From Archilochus colubris (taxonomy: Eukaryota > Chordata > Aves > Apodiformes > Trochilidae): DNA of 64,000 nt. This document shows, piece by piece, positions 24,601-38,945 of this stretch. The stretch spans positions 33,155,121-33,219,120 of the forward strand of contig CM041085.1 in assembly GCA_023079485.1 (NCBI GenBank), written 5' to 3'. Positions within the stretch are counted from its first letter, which is position 1. Every line of letters begins with the position of its first letter. The notes under the pieces are model-generated. The model saw nothing but the letters and a program-made list of their open reading frames with translations, made no database searches and was not told the origin of the DNA. Position numbers and translations under genes: made by a program.

Positions 24601-26089
24601 CCCCTTGGATATAATAATTTGCCTTTCTGCCTGAAAAAGGGCTATTGACAGTTTGGTACGTGACAGTATAGAAGATGGAAGGTTCAAGGTGTAAAAGGAG
24701 GAGGAAAGCTGAGGACTCTGCAAGCAGGATCTGACAGGGAAAACCTGCCCACATGCTCATATGGAGGCAGCAGCAGGTCCTCTCAGGCTAAGGAGGCTGT
24801 TGGCTGGCTTGCTGGCCAGACTGCCCAGGGCTAGCAGGACAGCCTTCAAAGCCAGTTCTGGCATTTTTACCAGTTGCTGCTGGGTGTATAGCTGGTTGAA
24901 AAAATTCTGACAGAATAATGTTTACATTAAAGAGACAGTTGTATTAAAATTGACACATCTCACAGAAAAAATGACAGCACTGATTCATTTGGACTCTGCT
25001 CATATGAAAAATGAGCCTTCTTGTTTCAATTGTATTGCAATGAAAACAGCTCACCTCAACTTTTACCACATGATTTACAGTGCATTTAAATACTAAATGA
25101 GCTGTTTATATACATGTAATATAGATAGATAGTATTCTGACATTTAAATGACTGAGTGATTTTTTCTTTTTTGTGAAAAAAGTTTCACAGTGTCAAAACC
25201 AAACATTTTGATAGCAGATTCACACTGCAGTTCCCACAGTGTCTATTCCTAGGAAGTGTGAAAGATGAGGCTTCACTAAACAAAATGAGAAATCAGTTAT
25301 GCCTCTGCAGTGCACCCTGTCATGTTTCTGAGCACTCCTGAATGGGAAAGAGTGACCCAAGATGTCACATTCTGAGAGGCAGATGCTTGGAAGGGGCTCC
25401 TGGTTTCGATTGGCTTGATCATTGCCTGCAGCTAAGCTAAGGAACCAGCAAGACTATTGCTTTCTTTCCTCTCCACCTGGATCTACTCTCCGTACACTTA
25501 GCTCTGCAACAAATCCAGGGAGATGCAGGACTGGCCACAGCTGCTGATCAACCAGCCCTCTCGTCCTTTTCCCTTCACTGACTTTTAAACTGGGCTGCAG
25601 CCTTACAGTTAGTGGCTGGCCAAACACAGCTGCAGGACCCAGCCATGTGGGTTTAATTGAACAGCAGTGACTGAGGTGTAGGAAATTTCCTGAGGCACCA
25701 CTAACCAGGTGGGAGGAATTAATGGCCCAGGTCACCTTTTGGATCATTAACCACTAGCAGATATTTATCCCAAGAGAACGTTCCTGATGGAAGCTACTGT
25801 TGCTGTTTGAAAGCAGGTGAGGCTGCATTTTGTTTTCTTTATGCTTACCTGTTTTGTTGCCACCTGTGTTATGAATTAGTTGGTGATCTTTTTCTTTGTC
25901 ACAGAGAGTCACAAAAAATCTGCTCCATGTGTCCTAGTAAAGGTCTAGAAGTCACTAGACTTCACATCACAGGTGGTAGCTGTGATGAGTTGTGTTAACT
26001 TGTGGTCCAGCCTCAGAATCACTGACTGCTTCAGTTCCACACTGACATAGGAGCTTTCCCTTTCTGCATAGGCAATGGAACACAAATAT

Positions 26090-26110
26090 GAGAGAGAGAG
26101 GTAGAGAGAG
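26090..26110 (+). repeat. (GA)n microsatellite
   Basis: AGAGAGAGAG, interrupted by GT, continues as AGAGAGAG. It is a simple purine repeat. Confidence 0.85.
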
Positions 26111-26250
26111 AATGATTTATGATGTCTTCTAACTTATTAAGGGAAACTTCAAGGAGTTCTGTAATTTATAAGCTAAAATTAATTATTATTTAAAGGGAGC
26201 TGTGCCACAAACAGTTTCTGAGAAGAAAAATATATAAAGCAAATAAGCAG

Positions 26251-26260
26251 CTATTTTTAG
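26251..26260 (+). promoter_or_regulatory. MEF2-type site CTATTTTTAG
   Basis: This is a perfect match to the MEF2 consensus CTA(A/T)4TAG. It lies in an AT-rich block (26160-26330) that also has AATTAATTATTA and ATCAATTAAATCA homeodomain-like cores and a TGATGAAT PBX/HOX-like octamer. Such sites occur by chance in AT-rich DNA, so an enhancer reading is only a suggestion. Confidence 0.2.
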
Positions 26261-27029
26261 AGGACGTAGAAACATAATAACAGAAGTTATTGATGAATGT
26301 ATGGTTATCAATTAAATCACATCTCCAGTCTTTTACAGCTTCGCAATAAAAATGGAAGTTAGCCTCTCGTTTTAGTTAGTCCAATAAAAGAGACTGCATA
26401 TATTTTTAGTCACTTTATTGTACGTTTCACAGTTATTTTTTCTCTACTCAGAGGGGAAATACTCACTGGAAACATCATACTGAAAAAGCAAAACTCCTCT
26501 TTTCAGCCTTTCTCCTAAAAATACCATGGACATCCCTGGGAATCAATATCAATGTAAAGAGCTCCTGGTGGGCTGTCCATTGGGAATTATCTGAACACAA
26601 TTTCACCATTGACCATGGTAAAACTACAGCAAATGTGAATTTGGTTCTGGCTGCAAGTAAGAAGAACAGAATCCCTGGGAATGCTGTGGTGCTTGCATCT
26701 GAACATTTTAGTGGGTTTGGAATTGGTCTCTTGGTATGTGTGCTGGGAATATGAAGCAAAATCATTAATGGCAGGAGGAATTGAAAAGGCAGAGGCTAAG
26801 GGCATCTATCCAGTCAGATGCACCCATTATCTATGTGTCCAAGGCACCTGGTGCTCAAAAGAAATGCTCATTTGAATGACTTTGCAGCAACAGGGCTCTT
26901 TATGCTAAAGGTCAGGTAAACTTGATTGTAGAAAAATTCCACTCAATATCAAGACTGCCTGTGAAAGGCAGGAGAATTGAGAAGGGTTTTTGTCTTTGTA
27001 TTTTTGGCTTTTGGTTGGTTGGTTTGGTA

Positions 27030-27034
27030 TTTTG

Positions 27035-27066
<32 letters not shown>

Positions 27067-27072
27067 TTGTTT
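27030..27072 (+). repeat. G/T-only tract with (GTTT)n
   Basis: Forty-three bases contain only G and T, ending in four GTTT units and a T run. Similar G/T-only tracts lie at 32258-32294 and 63639-63685. All three are low-complexity sequence. Confidence 0.85.
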
Positions 27073-30000
27073 CCAATTTCTTGGTAGCTTTGGCAGGAAC
27101 AGAGAAGTTAGGCAGGGTCAGCCTGGTTCTAATAGAACAAAGGGGTTGTGGCTGAGCAGGCTGTGGGTGCCTGGGTTGCGTTGGGCTGGAGGGGGTACGA
27201 GCACACAGGAGAAGAAAGAGCCAACCTGACTGAGGCTGACAGATTTCACAAGAGAAGATGCAGATTCACAAGGAATGTTATATGTGTAGAATTTTGACTC
27301 TCAGTAAGACAAGCAACTATTAACATTTGGACTATGAGCCACTCTGCTGATTCAATATATTTTGTTGACTTTTGCCTATATGACTACATTGCATATTTTC
27401 CAATAATTTTTTTTTTTTTTTGCCATTTAGTCTTCTGGAAGACTCTCCTGTGATCTTAAAAGGTTGAAGAATATCTGGAAAGCAACTAGGAAGGTAGCAG
27501 CTTCAGTCCTGGAACCATGACAATAGGCAGATTTTTGAACAGGGAAGATTGAAAGCAAAACCTTTGAGAAAACTGAACCTGACTCAGAAAGGAACCACTG
27601 ACATCTGGTACAGTCACAAAATAAAAGGGGGAGAGACTGAAACATATGACCCCAATGAAATAGCTTCCTGTAGCATGGTCGATGGGTGGAAAAGTATAAT
27701 AATTTTTTTTTCTTACAATAAGAGAAGAAAATAGATTGATCACAACTCTCAGGATGCTATAAAAAACAATAGAGAAGTACTCCTCTCTCTAACTTTGTAA
27801 GTGTATTACAAGTAGAATGAAGACTGAACTTGAACTGAATAATACTTTAAGGAATGAATACTATGAAACTGCTTTCTTTATTCTTTTTTTTTCTCATACT
27901 GTTTTTGTTGATCCTCATCTAATATGCAAAAAGGCCTTGATATCTGAGTGTGATACCAAAATACATTTCAGATTTAGAATATTCTACCTTTATAGCAGAA
28001 CAGTCATTTAAAAACTGCTGTAAATGATTTTCCTAATACCATGAAGCAGTTCTTAGAGTGGGTGAAGATGAGGGCTCAAGGCTTCTTTTTTATATATATT
28101 TCTTGAGTGCCTATGGGGCTCCCACTGCTACAGGATCTTAAACTTGTGACAGTAAGAAATTATTTTCTTAATACTTAGATGTTATTACAGAGATGAAGGA
28201 GCAAGTCCATGAGAAGTGACAGCATGGAGTCCTAGAGGCTTGAGGGTAAAAAAATATAGACATTTTCCATTTTCACTGATGAGTTCCCTGAAGTTCTCCT
28301 TCTGCTTTACTCCAGAGCAAAGACTATCTCACAGGCTGAGTAAATTTATTTAATTCTTCAAATTGGAAAGGCTCTGGAATTTAAATGCTTTGGCCATAGT
28401 TAACCAGACCCAGCAGCCCACCTTAGCATGCTCTAGAAAACATATACAAAAGCAGGTTTAATCCCCAACCAAAACAGTGCTTTAAGCTGTATTCGTTCAA
28501 AGATACAGAGAAAAGGGAGAGAACAGCAGTGAGCACACCTTCCTCACAGTATGCACACAAACATCCTTACTGCCTCTAGTAGTAAGGAGTATCCTAAGTT
28601 AATTCACATTGGATTTGCTGCCTCTGGCCTTGAGATACAGAAAATCTCTCAACTCTCAGCTGATACAGTAATCCCATCCTGACTCTTAAACATGGCTTTC
28701 CATTACACAAATTTGAAATCACTGGTCAGCAAGAAAAGCATCTAACCTTTCAGAAGACTGGAAAGACTTAATACTTTTAATTCATTCTTTATTTTTCCTC
28801 AAATACATGCCTGACTGGGTTAGGTCATACTAAGTAGGACTCTCTAGAGATGGATATTTTAAATAAAAAATAATTATACATCCTGAGTCATTTAGGCTCC
28901 CACCTCTGGGAGGCTGGTACTCCAAACCACCAGACTATGTAATCTAAGTAACATCTGGAGTCCTATATCACATGAAGCTGTATGTGATTCAGAAAAGGGG
29001 TAAGATGTAAGATACCAACTTGTATCTGAAGTATTTCCTATTTACAAGTTCAAGCTCAAGCTATTTGAAAGATACCATCAGACTGCCATCTTTCCCTGGG
29101 AGGAGAGGGGATCCAAGAATGTCACTGTTTAAGCAACAGATTGAAGGCTGTGGGTTCAAATTGTGAACTGGAATCATTAAAACCCAGAAGGGGGGTCCTT
29201 TTGCAGTTTCAGCCCTATGTGACTTTTCAACTGTCCCAGTTGCACAGGTAACTGGTTGATAGACTGCTTAAATGGCTACCTTAAGATGAGGAAGAACTAC
29301 CTAACTTAGGATTAGCCACGTTAGATGCCTCCTGTAGTCATATATGTATTTCCTTAGTTGGTGGTAGGAAAGCTGAACAAATTATCCTTTGAGAAGTACC
29401 TGCATGGTTTATGGTAAGAGCCTAGGTGAACAACCTGGAACAACTTTTTCATGGTGATTAGTATTACCAAGAGGAGATGCTAAGACAGTACTGTCAAACA
29501 CATGGTTTTCATCAAGAAGAAATCTCCCATTGACACATCACTCATGTGTATGCTTATTTAGGCCAACAGCCAAATGACGCAGCCATAATATTGGAGATAT
29601 CTCCCCAGCAAGCAAACAGGTTTAGTTTAGAAGTGGTGATAGATTGGGTAACAGCACCAGGTCTAGTCTTTTTTTAAATTATTACTAGAGGACATACAAA
29701 TGGTTCTTTGATAAAAGTCCAAAACATGCCTTAGGGAAGCTAAAGAGCATGTTTAAAAACCCTCATTTTGAAATATGTCCAATACATTTCCATGAGCCTT
29801 CACCATATAGAGGGGAAGGAGGGCTTGTGTTGTGCTTTCACCTATAGTTTGCATATAATTTGAGCTTAACTGATGACAGAATTTAGGTGGTTGAAAGAAT
29901 GTTTTTTTTTCCCCAGTGTCTCTTTGCAAAATGCTGTTTTCCAGCAAATTCATTAGGTAGAAAGTCTCTCAGAACAGAGCAAATGGATTGCCAAAAACAA

Positions 30001-32257
30001 TGAAAACAGAATGACTGTCACCACTGATTAATGAAAATAATATGCATGCTGGTAGGCCCACACTCACTAATCACATTTTCCATATACAAGTCCTAATCTT
30101 ATATTTACATTCAAAAATACTCATTTTGCATAAAAAGGGAACAACAAAAGAAGCTAAAAGTAAATATGCTGTGGGAGAATGCAGTCTGTATCTCCTCTGC
30201 AACAGCCTGTGTCTGAACTGAAGATTCAAGGGTAGCAGTCTCCAGCTGACACCAGATTCCTAGTGACTGAATGAGGTTATACTGAGAAAAGATCCTGATA
30301 TTTCCTATACATTATCACAGTCTTGAATTATCCAGACTAGGAAAATATTTCTTTGATAAAAGTGACAGGTAGCAAATTGATGAAAGTTAAGGATGAGGAA
30401 GTAACACTTTCTTTTATCTTTTAGCAACATTAAACCCTCCAACTCTCTAAAATAAATACAGTCACAAGGACAGGACTGATGTAATTCACAGCATCAGGCA
30501 TGTTTTGACACTACAAATTGTATCCCAGACAAATCCCAGCCAGGTTCTCTACCTTGCCTCTTTCCTAGCAGTCTCAGCAACTTCCAGATACTGGGCACAT
30601 CCCGTCTATAAGTGAGGAAAACAACAAAAGCCATGTGCAGAGATCAGTGGTCATCCTCTCCCTTTCTCCATCCTTTAGCCCAGGGTCCTGTTGGCACCAG
30701 CCATCTCCCTGTGCAGATGGTGGCCTTCCCACTCCTCCTGCAGTCCCTTCTCTTCCTTGGCACCAACTGCTAGCTTTCTGGTGAGAATCTAAATTAATTT
30801 ATCTAGTGGAGTGATGTCACCCCTTAAGTCCTGTAGTGAAGCCCTGCTGAATGGAAAACAAAAGGAAGGAGACAAGGTTTGAGGAACATGGTGGGGTTTT
30901 TTTCCTTTCAAGCCCTCCCGCTCCTGCTGCAGGCAGAGCAGCTTCAGGTAAATGGATTCGGTTCAGTGAGAACCCAACCTGCACCCAGAACTGTAGTTGT
31001 ATGGCACATAGCATGTAGCCTCTTTTGTCTTTTCAGTATTTGGCTGAAACTCAGAGCATATGGAAATGACAAGTGCTAGTAGATGAGCAGCCAGTGCTTC
31101 CATAGCTGGCTGGACCACTCTCACAGTCAGAATCTTCTGACTTCCTTTCTCAGAGTGTGCCTGAACTGCAATCTCAGGTCTCCATGTCCTCTTGAATGTT
31201 TTTACATTAAAGCCTGGTGCTGAAGCATTCAGTGGCAAACCAATAGAGTAAATATATTGGGAAATGTTGTCGTGTCCTCAACAGCTACAAAAAAGCCCTT
31301 GATCAGGTTTACGCAATTGCATCCAGCAAAGGCACTTAAAAAGCTCTAGGAGAGGGGCCTGGTTTCCCTGGCCATTATAAAGATTCTTTATCTCTTAAAT
31401 ACATCTAGGTATGTGAGTCAGAAAGGAATGCTAGCAGGCCTCCCATAAAGGAGTCACAACACCTCTTTTGTGCCATGGTTCCTGCCCCTGACACACAAGT
31501 CAGTGAGACGTGGCTAGGAGATGAGCCGGCTATGGCACTATTGAGGTACTGCACCATGGTTTCTTAGGAATCATGTCCTTTTTTCTGCCTTTGCAGTATG
31601 GTAAAGTGAACCCTGAAATGGCTAGCTAGCAAGCAAGTTTTTCTCCATGCTTTTAATAAACCCATGCACACATTTGGTTTATTTTTTTTCCATTTGAGGA
31701 AATTATTCTTTCCCTTTGGCCCCCAGATCAGTATGGTACAGATTGCATCTCATACTCAATCATAAACTTGATCAAAAAGAAACTGACAATTCACGATGCC
31801 TAGGAAGGTTGGTGCATAAATCCTCTGCTAGCAAGCACAGCAAATCCAAAGGAAAGTATTTGGCATAAACACAAATGGAGGTGTTGTCTGATAAATTGAG
31901 GTATCTTTTGGCCACACAGCTGAAGAATGTACTCTCACCTCACATAAATCTACACTTACAGCAACTGATTTCTCTTTCCCAGCATCCAGGTTTTCTGAAA
32001 GCAAGCTACTGAGGCAAGACCTGTATTTTTTGCTCTTGCTGAGCACCAGTCAGTCATTTATAGCCACTCCCTGCAAGCAGAAAACAAGGGTCAGCTTTAG
32101 TAAATATTTCCCTGCGGCAGGAAGTGTCAGAGCATCAGGCTCTGTTTTCCAGCCAGTCATTGATGGCTATTCAGCCATCGAAAATAAATTTTCTAATTAA
32201 GTCTGCTTTTAAATTTGGATTTACAGAAGCACTTCCGATTTCTCTGGGTTTAGTTTA

Positions 32258-32294
32258 TTGGTTTTGGGTTGTTTTTGTTTGTTTGTTTGTTTTT
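32258..32294 (+). repeat. G/T-only tract with (GTTT)n
   Basis: Thirty-seven bases contain only G and T, including TTTGTTTGTTTGTTTG. Confidence 0.85.
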
Positions 32295-34876
32295 AAACTA
32301 TATTTTGCACAGTGGTACTTGTTTGGGGTGCATTTTCTATTTTTTCTTCCTTTTTGAAACAAGACACGTTTTCTCCATTTCTTTGAGCTCTTCTAACTTA
32401 CAAAATAAATGTTCATGGATTTACATTTCGAGTGGCAATTTTTCTTTACAATATTTTGACCCAGGCAAAAAAGAGCAGAAATATTAAAGGTCTAGAGTTA
32501 TTGCTAGAATTTTTCATAGGTGAGTTTCTCAACGAAAGCCAATATCAAGTAAAGATTCTTTATATCTAAAAAAAGCTTGGTTTTGCACCTAGTCCCCTGA
32601 TGGAAACTGTACAGAAGAAATAGTAGGGATTTTAAAATATGCAGGCCTTAAGCAAAGGGAACAATCCCCTTTTGAATGGGAAGGAGCTAGAAGAATCAGG
32701 GTCATCCAGGAAGATGAGGATAAAAAAACTGAGAAAGACAGAGAAATGACCCATAATGTGCCTTTTTCTCTTTTGATCAGAAAGTAGTTAAGAAGACAAC
32801 AATGATTTGGTTTGGCCTTTGGAACAATTCTGACTCTTCTTTTGCAAATCATCAACCCTTACCACTTGTTAAAAATTTCATCAACTCAAGTACCAGTCAG
32901 TGCTCTGATGGCTGTACACTTAATTTTACAACCATTTAAAAAACAAATACTGAAGTCCCATTTCCCTCTACCTTGGATTTTCCCCAAACCTAAGGGTAAT
33001 GTATTTAAATAAGAATTAGGGATCTTGTAGGTGCACACACCACGAAATCAAGGTTTTGGAGATTTGGGGGTTTTTTTTTTTTTGGAATCAACAAGCATAT
33101 CCATATGGCAAAAGAGAAAGCACAGTGTCAAAACTTGATTTGGCTACTGTAAGAAAGAGCCTCCTTTTCCTTAAGAAGCTAATTTAAGGGGTTTTTTATT
33201 TCTCCTTTTTTGAGAAGAATTATTCCTTTTGGGTTTTTTTTTTTCTTAAGATTACATAATCCTTTAATGCTTTGCTGCTTTTAATTAGTCTGTTATCACT
33301 ATCTTTCAAGTAGCATTTCTGAGCAGTTCTGCATGCCCTTTAATCCTGTCTCTTCTGTGTCACCTCTGTGACTTGTTCTCTATAAAAAAATAATTTCCAA
33401 ATGAAAAACTTTCACCACTCCTTGTGTCTTAAATCATTCCCTCTGCAGCAAAAGGAAGGTATCAGCCAGGGAATATGGTGGTTCTAACCTTCCCAGGTAT
33501 TTGTGGTCCATGAAATATTGCAAAGCATCAAAAGCACCTGAGCAGAAACTTTAAAAGCATGCAGAGAAAGTAAGGTAGTTTAAAAAATTTGCAGTGAGTG
33601 GTACAACTAACAAGCAATACCCTAACCTGAACTTTTAAAAGCATCAAACACCTAGAGAAAAATACTAAGCAACAATGATGCAAATTTTTTTCTCATTTTG
33701 TGTGTGGCTTCTCTTTGTAGAGGAGAGAAATAGAGAAGCTGTTCTCTTAAAAGCACTCTTTAAGGGGCACCCTGCAGCTGCAGTTGTGTCATGATGTCTC
33801 CATCTAAATTAAACAGCAAATTTCTGCAATTACCTCAAGTAAATGCTGAATTTTGAACCTTAACTAGGTATTTTGCAAACTGCTTCTGTTTCTCTGCTTT
33901 CAGGGATCTCTGGCTTCTCTGTAACCACCAGGGCATGGAAAGAAAAGCAGAGTATAAAGGTAAATTCATTAGCTCTGGCTCCAAACATGAAACTGTACCA
34001 GAGCTGCAGCTTTTGGAGAAAAAAAGCAGATATAAGATGAAGGGCAGGCTTAAGACAGGGCTTTTTGCAGGAATCTGTTTCTAACTTTTCCATTTGAGCA
34101 TTTGTTAGGTGGGTTACTTTGGGCTCAGTTACTATATCATAAAGATCCAGACTTTCAAAAGCCATTTGCAAGGGGCACAGGAAATCCGAGAAAAAAAAAA
34201 AAAGCAAAAAAAAAGCCCTACAGGAAGACAATATAGTCTTTAACAGTATTTGAAGCTCTCATGGAGCTGAGTAATCTTCTAGTGGGTTGCATTTTGTTTA
34301 CATGCTTCTTTTTCTTGCATATGTATTTTAAAATGTAATCCTCAATTATTTATTTTTTAAGCTTTTTTATTTAAGTAGCTTCCTCCTCTGCTCCTTCCCC
34401 ATCACCCGTGCAGTCAACCAACTTTTTACCAAGCAAGCCACATATGTGACTGGCTGTGACTTTGTGGCCTGGGAGCTAACCCACTTCTCGTACTCTTTTT
34501 AGGAAGACTCTAGGAAGATTTCAACAGCTCAGATTGGTGTAAAGTGCTGCAGTCTGACTTGCTGCAGGTTCGTGCATTCCTCGTTTTTTGAAGTCCATGG
34601 CCTGTATTACACATGACACGAGCACCACTGGGCTCCCCCCGGGGCAGTGCATAAGCTCAGCATCAGGCTGCTGGCTCACATTAAGTCCTGTGTCACATGT
34701 TTGATTTGCTGCTTTGGGGCTGATCCGAGTTTAAAGTTCAGGCCCTGGGGGTTTAAGTTTAAGGCATTTTGTTGGTGTTTGTTAAATCTGAAATATTTTC
34801 TTTCCTGACATTCATGGACTGACTTCTTGTTGGCGTGTTATCTCTCTATTTAAAAGTCTACAATCCCTTGCTAAAA

Positions 34877-34924
34877 CCAGTGAGAACTGTTTAAAAAAAC
34901 CCAGTGAGAACTGTTTAAAAACAC
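34877..34924 (+). repeat. 24-bp tandem duplication
   Basis: CCAGTGAGAACTGTTTAAAA occurs at 34877 and again at 34901, period 24, with one or two changes at the end of the unit. It lies just before a 25-base T run, so replication slippage is a likely origin. Confidence 0.9.
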
Positions 34925-34937
34925 TGGATTTTTTTTC

Positions 34938-34962
34938 TTTTTTTTTTTTTTTTTTTTTTTTT
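34938..34962 (+). repeat. poly-T run (25)
   Basis: Twenty-five consecutive T follow an interrupted T8. No retrocopy body is recognised on either side. Confidence 0.9.
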
Positions 34963-37900
34963 GCTTGTTTGTTCTGTGTTTTTTTTTCTTTCCCAGAAAT
35001 ACAGTGTACATCTGCATCTTTGTACATAAGTGAAAATTCATGAAAGAAGCCAGTGATTTTGGATGACACCAATTCCGCATCCATGAGCTGTCACATTAAG
35101 GAAGCTTGGTTTTCCCTAGCATAAACGCACCCAGCACTTCTTGAGAAGTTAGGCATCCACCTAATCTCTAAATATATTTTTAAAAATTAAGTTGTTTGCA
35201 CTATTATCTCAGTCCTGCAGCTCATCAGAGCTCTTTGCTGTAGCTGATGCCTGACCGCAAGCCCGTTTCTTCTCTCCTCCTTCCACTTTCTGCATCTATA
35301 ATGATTTTAGTTCTTTGGAGCAGGACCTGTCTTTCCATATTCCCCTGTATTCTCTGAATGCTGTGGCTATAAGTAAGAGACAGGCACAGAAACCCTGATC
35401 TTAGCTGTGCCTGTGTCCAGCCTTCCCTGTACTGCTCCCAGTACCAACACCCTGCAGCAAGGTTCAGTGTTGAAGACACAGCTCTGACATTGCAGGTGAG
35501 CTAAGACAAACTACCAGGCTGAAGCAAATACAAATTCCAAGAAGGTGAATTATTCTTTCTTCAAATTGGTTTCCTCTCCCTGCTCTACACAGATATGATT
35601 GTGCAGTGTAGTTCCTTATGTTAACCCTAGTAAAGCTTTTGAATGATGCTATAAGTGCCTGACAACAGTCAGTGAGCAGCCAGCTGGCTTTTCCAAGGTA
35701 CCACTCCTTCCTTTCCAGCAGTTTATGTGAATGTGCTACAGCTTCACTAGACACACTGGCAATTAGTATTTGCACTCCTACAGCAGTTCAGCCCCCAAAA
35801 CACCACTCCAGCTACAGAGAAACAGAGGTGTCAAATGGAAGACATGCTGTGCGCTTGTTTTACAGGATTACATAAATAGATTTCTTGGCAGATTTTCTTT
35901 GTGAGATCAGCAGCTCATTTAAACTGTATTCCTTTCATAGGGACTTTATTAACCCTGACATCCAGGCTTGATAATTTGGCATCCTGTGCTGCCTGTCCAT
36001 TAAGACATCAAGCAGGTTTCCCTGTCAGCTGCACTACCTGTACATGTGGAGGAGCAGCAGGACATGGAAAGCGTGACATTCCCTGCTGATGGGCAAAAAT
36101 CATCTCTCAGGCAGTGTGCTGTCAGTCACAGCCTGGAGAAGCACTTTGTTTTTTGCAGAGTCAACGAAGCAGAACATGGGGCAGGGAGCCAGTGGTCCAG
36201 AAATAGTAGAAACAACTGCTGCAAGAGAATTTTAAAAGCCATTGGAAACTTTTGAAGCTGGATCATGCCAAAAAAAAGATAGAACAGACTAATACCCAGA
36301 CAAAATGACTTAGAGAAGGCCAGTATGTCTCTGGAGATTTATTCCTGATTCAGATCTCATTATTTCTCTCCTTTTTCCTCAACACCTTCACAAGCTCTCC
36401 TCTTGGCAGTTTTCTGGATATAGGGCATGACCTATGAGCATGAAACAGCAGAAATCCTTTCCCCTCAGTAGCACTCTGAGACAAATATTGGTAAGACTTT
36501 GTTGGGTATGTGCCACCTGCAAAACCTCCTGTAAGTGTCAGATAAGGGGGCAGCAAGAGACCCACAACAGCAGGGCATTAAAGAAGCCAGAGTTCATAGG
36601 AAGTTCAGAAGCCAGGCCACTCCTGTCTGTGAGCACCAGAGCTGCTGAGACTGCAGCAAATCTCCTCTTCAGACAAGCAAATTAACTTTAAGAAAGTGAC
36701 TCTTGAAGAGGTGCAGAGCTAGATGACCCCTTGCCAGGGGATGCATCATGACTGTGCTTCAGGGAAGGGCTCTGCTCACCCTCTGGCATGGCAAGGCCAC
36801 TCACAAGGCTTCACTGGCACATTTGGTGGTATCTGTGCCACCATCATCCTTCTCTGGACAGCCAAATGCTGCTGACATCATTTGCCAGAGGATGCTCATA
36901 TCGTGTTGGCACAATATTAGGGGCAGGCACCAGCCATGTTACTGCTGGTACCTGAGTGCAGACAAAGTGCCCTCATGAGTGTTTAGGGACCAGAGAATAA
37001 ATTTGCACTATTCTTATCCCTACAAACATTTTTTTCCTGCTCTACCTTAGAATTTTCATTGGCACTGAAACCAAAGTATCATTTACTCTCATCATCACCC
37101 TTCCTGCACAGAGCAACTTTGCAATGGCCACTACATGCCCAGGAGGCTGAAGGAACAGAGGGTCACCTGGACTTGATGAGGCACACAGAAATTGCCAAGT
37201 GCCAACTAGAGAGAAGAAGTGGTGTCTGTTTAAGCAGAATCTCTTATCTGAGTAAGTCATGCTTTTTTAAAGACTTAAGCTAACCCAAAACTGAGTGGAA
37301 TTTTCCCACTGCAGCTGTGGCAAGAAGTAAAGTCAATAAGAAATTAACTAATCTTATGAAACCCACAACTCATTATGGGATTTTAGAGGATTATTTCAGT
37401 TTAGGTACTGTAAAGAAACATTTTCTCTCTTGTTTATATTTGTCAGATGCAGAGCGGAGAGGTAGAAACACAGCTGGTGGTCCCGCCTCAGAAAAAAAAA
37501 AAAAAGTCACAGGCTATGAATGACCTAGTGAAACATAAGTTACTCAGCATTATCTGACGTTTATTTTTTATGTTCTTGTTATCTGGGAAGTGTGTCCTTC
37601 TAAGAGATCAAAGACTATTATTCTTTAGAGCATTTAAGCAGAACTGAAAGTGAGCAAGAGCCGGGATATTATCAGACACCATTCAAAAACAATACTGGAG
37701 TTTATTTCTGAGAAAAGGCTTATATTTGTCTTATGGAATATGTGTTTTTTCTAGGGTGAGAAAAGTATTCTTAGGAAATCCAGCCTTTCCACCAGATTTT
37801 GTCTTTGTGATCTGCTACTGGTTACCTGCTCCTTATTTATGTTGACAACACCTTGGTACATAGCACCAAAAGTGGAAGAATGGCCCCTTTCCTCCAGCTC

Positions 37901-38905
37901 ATTGCTGTGATGTTGTGTCAAGACAAGATAGAAGAAGCCCTCATCAGGGAGCAGGCAGGGATGCTCCCAGTGCAGTGAGCCTGAATATAGAGCAGATCAC
38001 ATCTATGACTAAGGGTCCTTTGGGCCACAGTTTAATGAGCTTTTAAGTAATTTTGGATCACTCTGGATCATACTTTCAGTACTCGATATTCACTTGAGAC
38101 TTTGACACTGAACCAACCATTGACCTTTTCCCAGCAAAATATGAATATTTACCAGTTGTTCAAATATGCACACATGCATCTCTCAATTGGATCTGCTCTA
38201 AATTCCCAGCTTCCCATATTTTTTTTCTGTCAACACACTGACTACCTGCAGATGCATAGTTTCCAGCAGTCAATTACAGTCAATTCTGAATATAAAATGC
38301 TTCCCTTTTTGTTTGAAATGGAAAATAACCTGAGAACCTTTCCCTGATAATAGATCTGGTACTGTAACATGCATTTTTAAAAGAAAAAAAGGAATTACAA
38401 TTCTGACTATTCACAAAGTAAGAAAACCCATCATGATATCAAAAATAAGACGTACTCCGAAGCACAGAATGTAACAGTATTCTCTTTGATGAAAAGGAAT
38501 TGCTCCATTTTTAAACACAAAACTCTTAATGAGGAGACAGGTTAGCAAAACAGACTCTTGGTATATTTGCATCTCAGTATCAAGTTTCTAGCAAGTTTTA
38601 CCCACATCCTGTATTTCAAGACACACTCATGACTGATAATTAGATCAAATTTCTCTTTCTGACCAGCATTGTATCCTTATTCTTCCTTATTTGCTGTGTT
38701 ATTTAATTACTGAATCTTTGTTTTATTCTTAGACTACAGTGCTTAGCAGGGGCAGGAAGAATTTTGGTTTTAATTTGACAAATCCAAATAACAATCTGCT
38801 AATAAAGTGTGGCACATTAAAAACAGCTGTCTACAGCCTTCTCCTGTATATGCATCCGAATGCTCTATTCTAGCTTGGGAACATTTCATTTAAATTTAAT
38901 CACAA

Positions 38906-38945
38906 GAAAAAAAAAAGAAAAAAAAAAAAGAGAAAAGAAAATTAA
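38906..38945 (+). repeat. A-rich low-complexity tract
   Basis: Runs of A are broken only by single G bases, so it is almost purely purine. It is simple sequence. An 81-codon frame nearby and a 79-codon frame across it are composition artefacts. Confidence 0.85.

Noticed and set aside
29140..29180. tRNA-like B box (GGGTTCAAATTG) hinting at a SINE or tRNA
   Set aside because: No A box at the right distance, no cloverleaf arms, and only a partial B-box match.
33860..34231. 123-codon minus-strand frame with a hydrophobic N-terminus resembling a signal peptide
   Set aside because: The hydrophobic start comes from a low-complexity A-rich tract read in reverse, and the remainder resembles nothing known.
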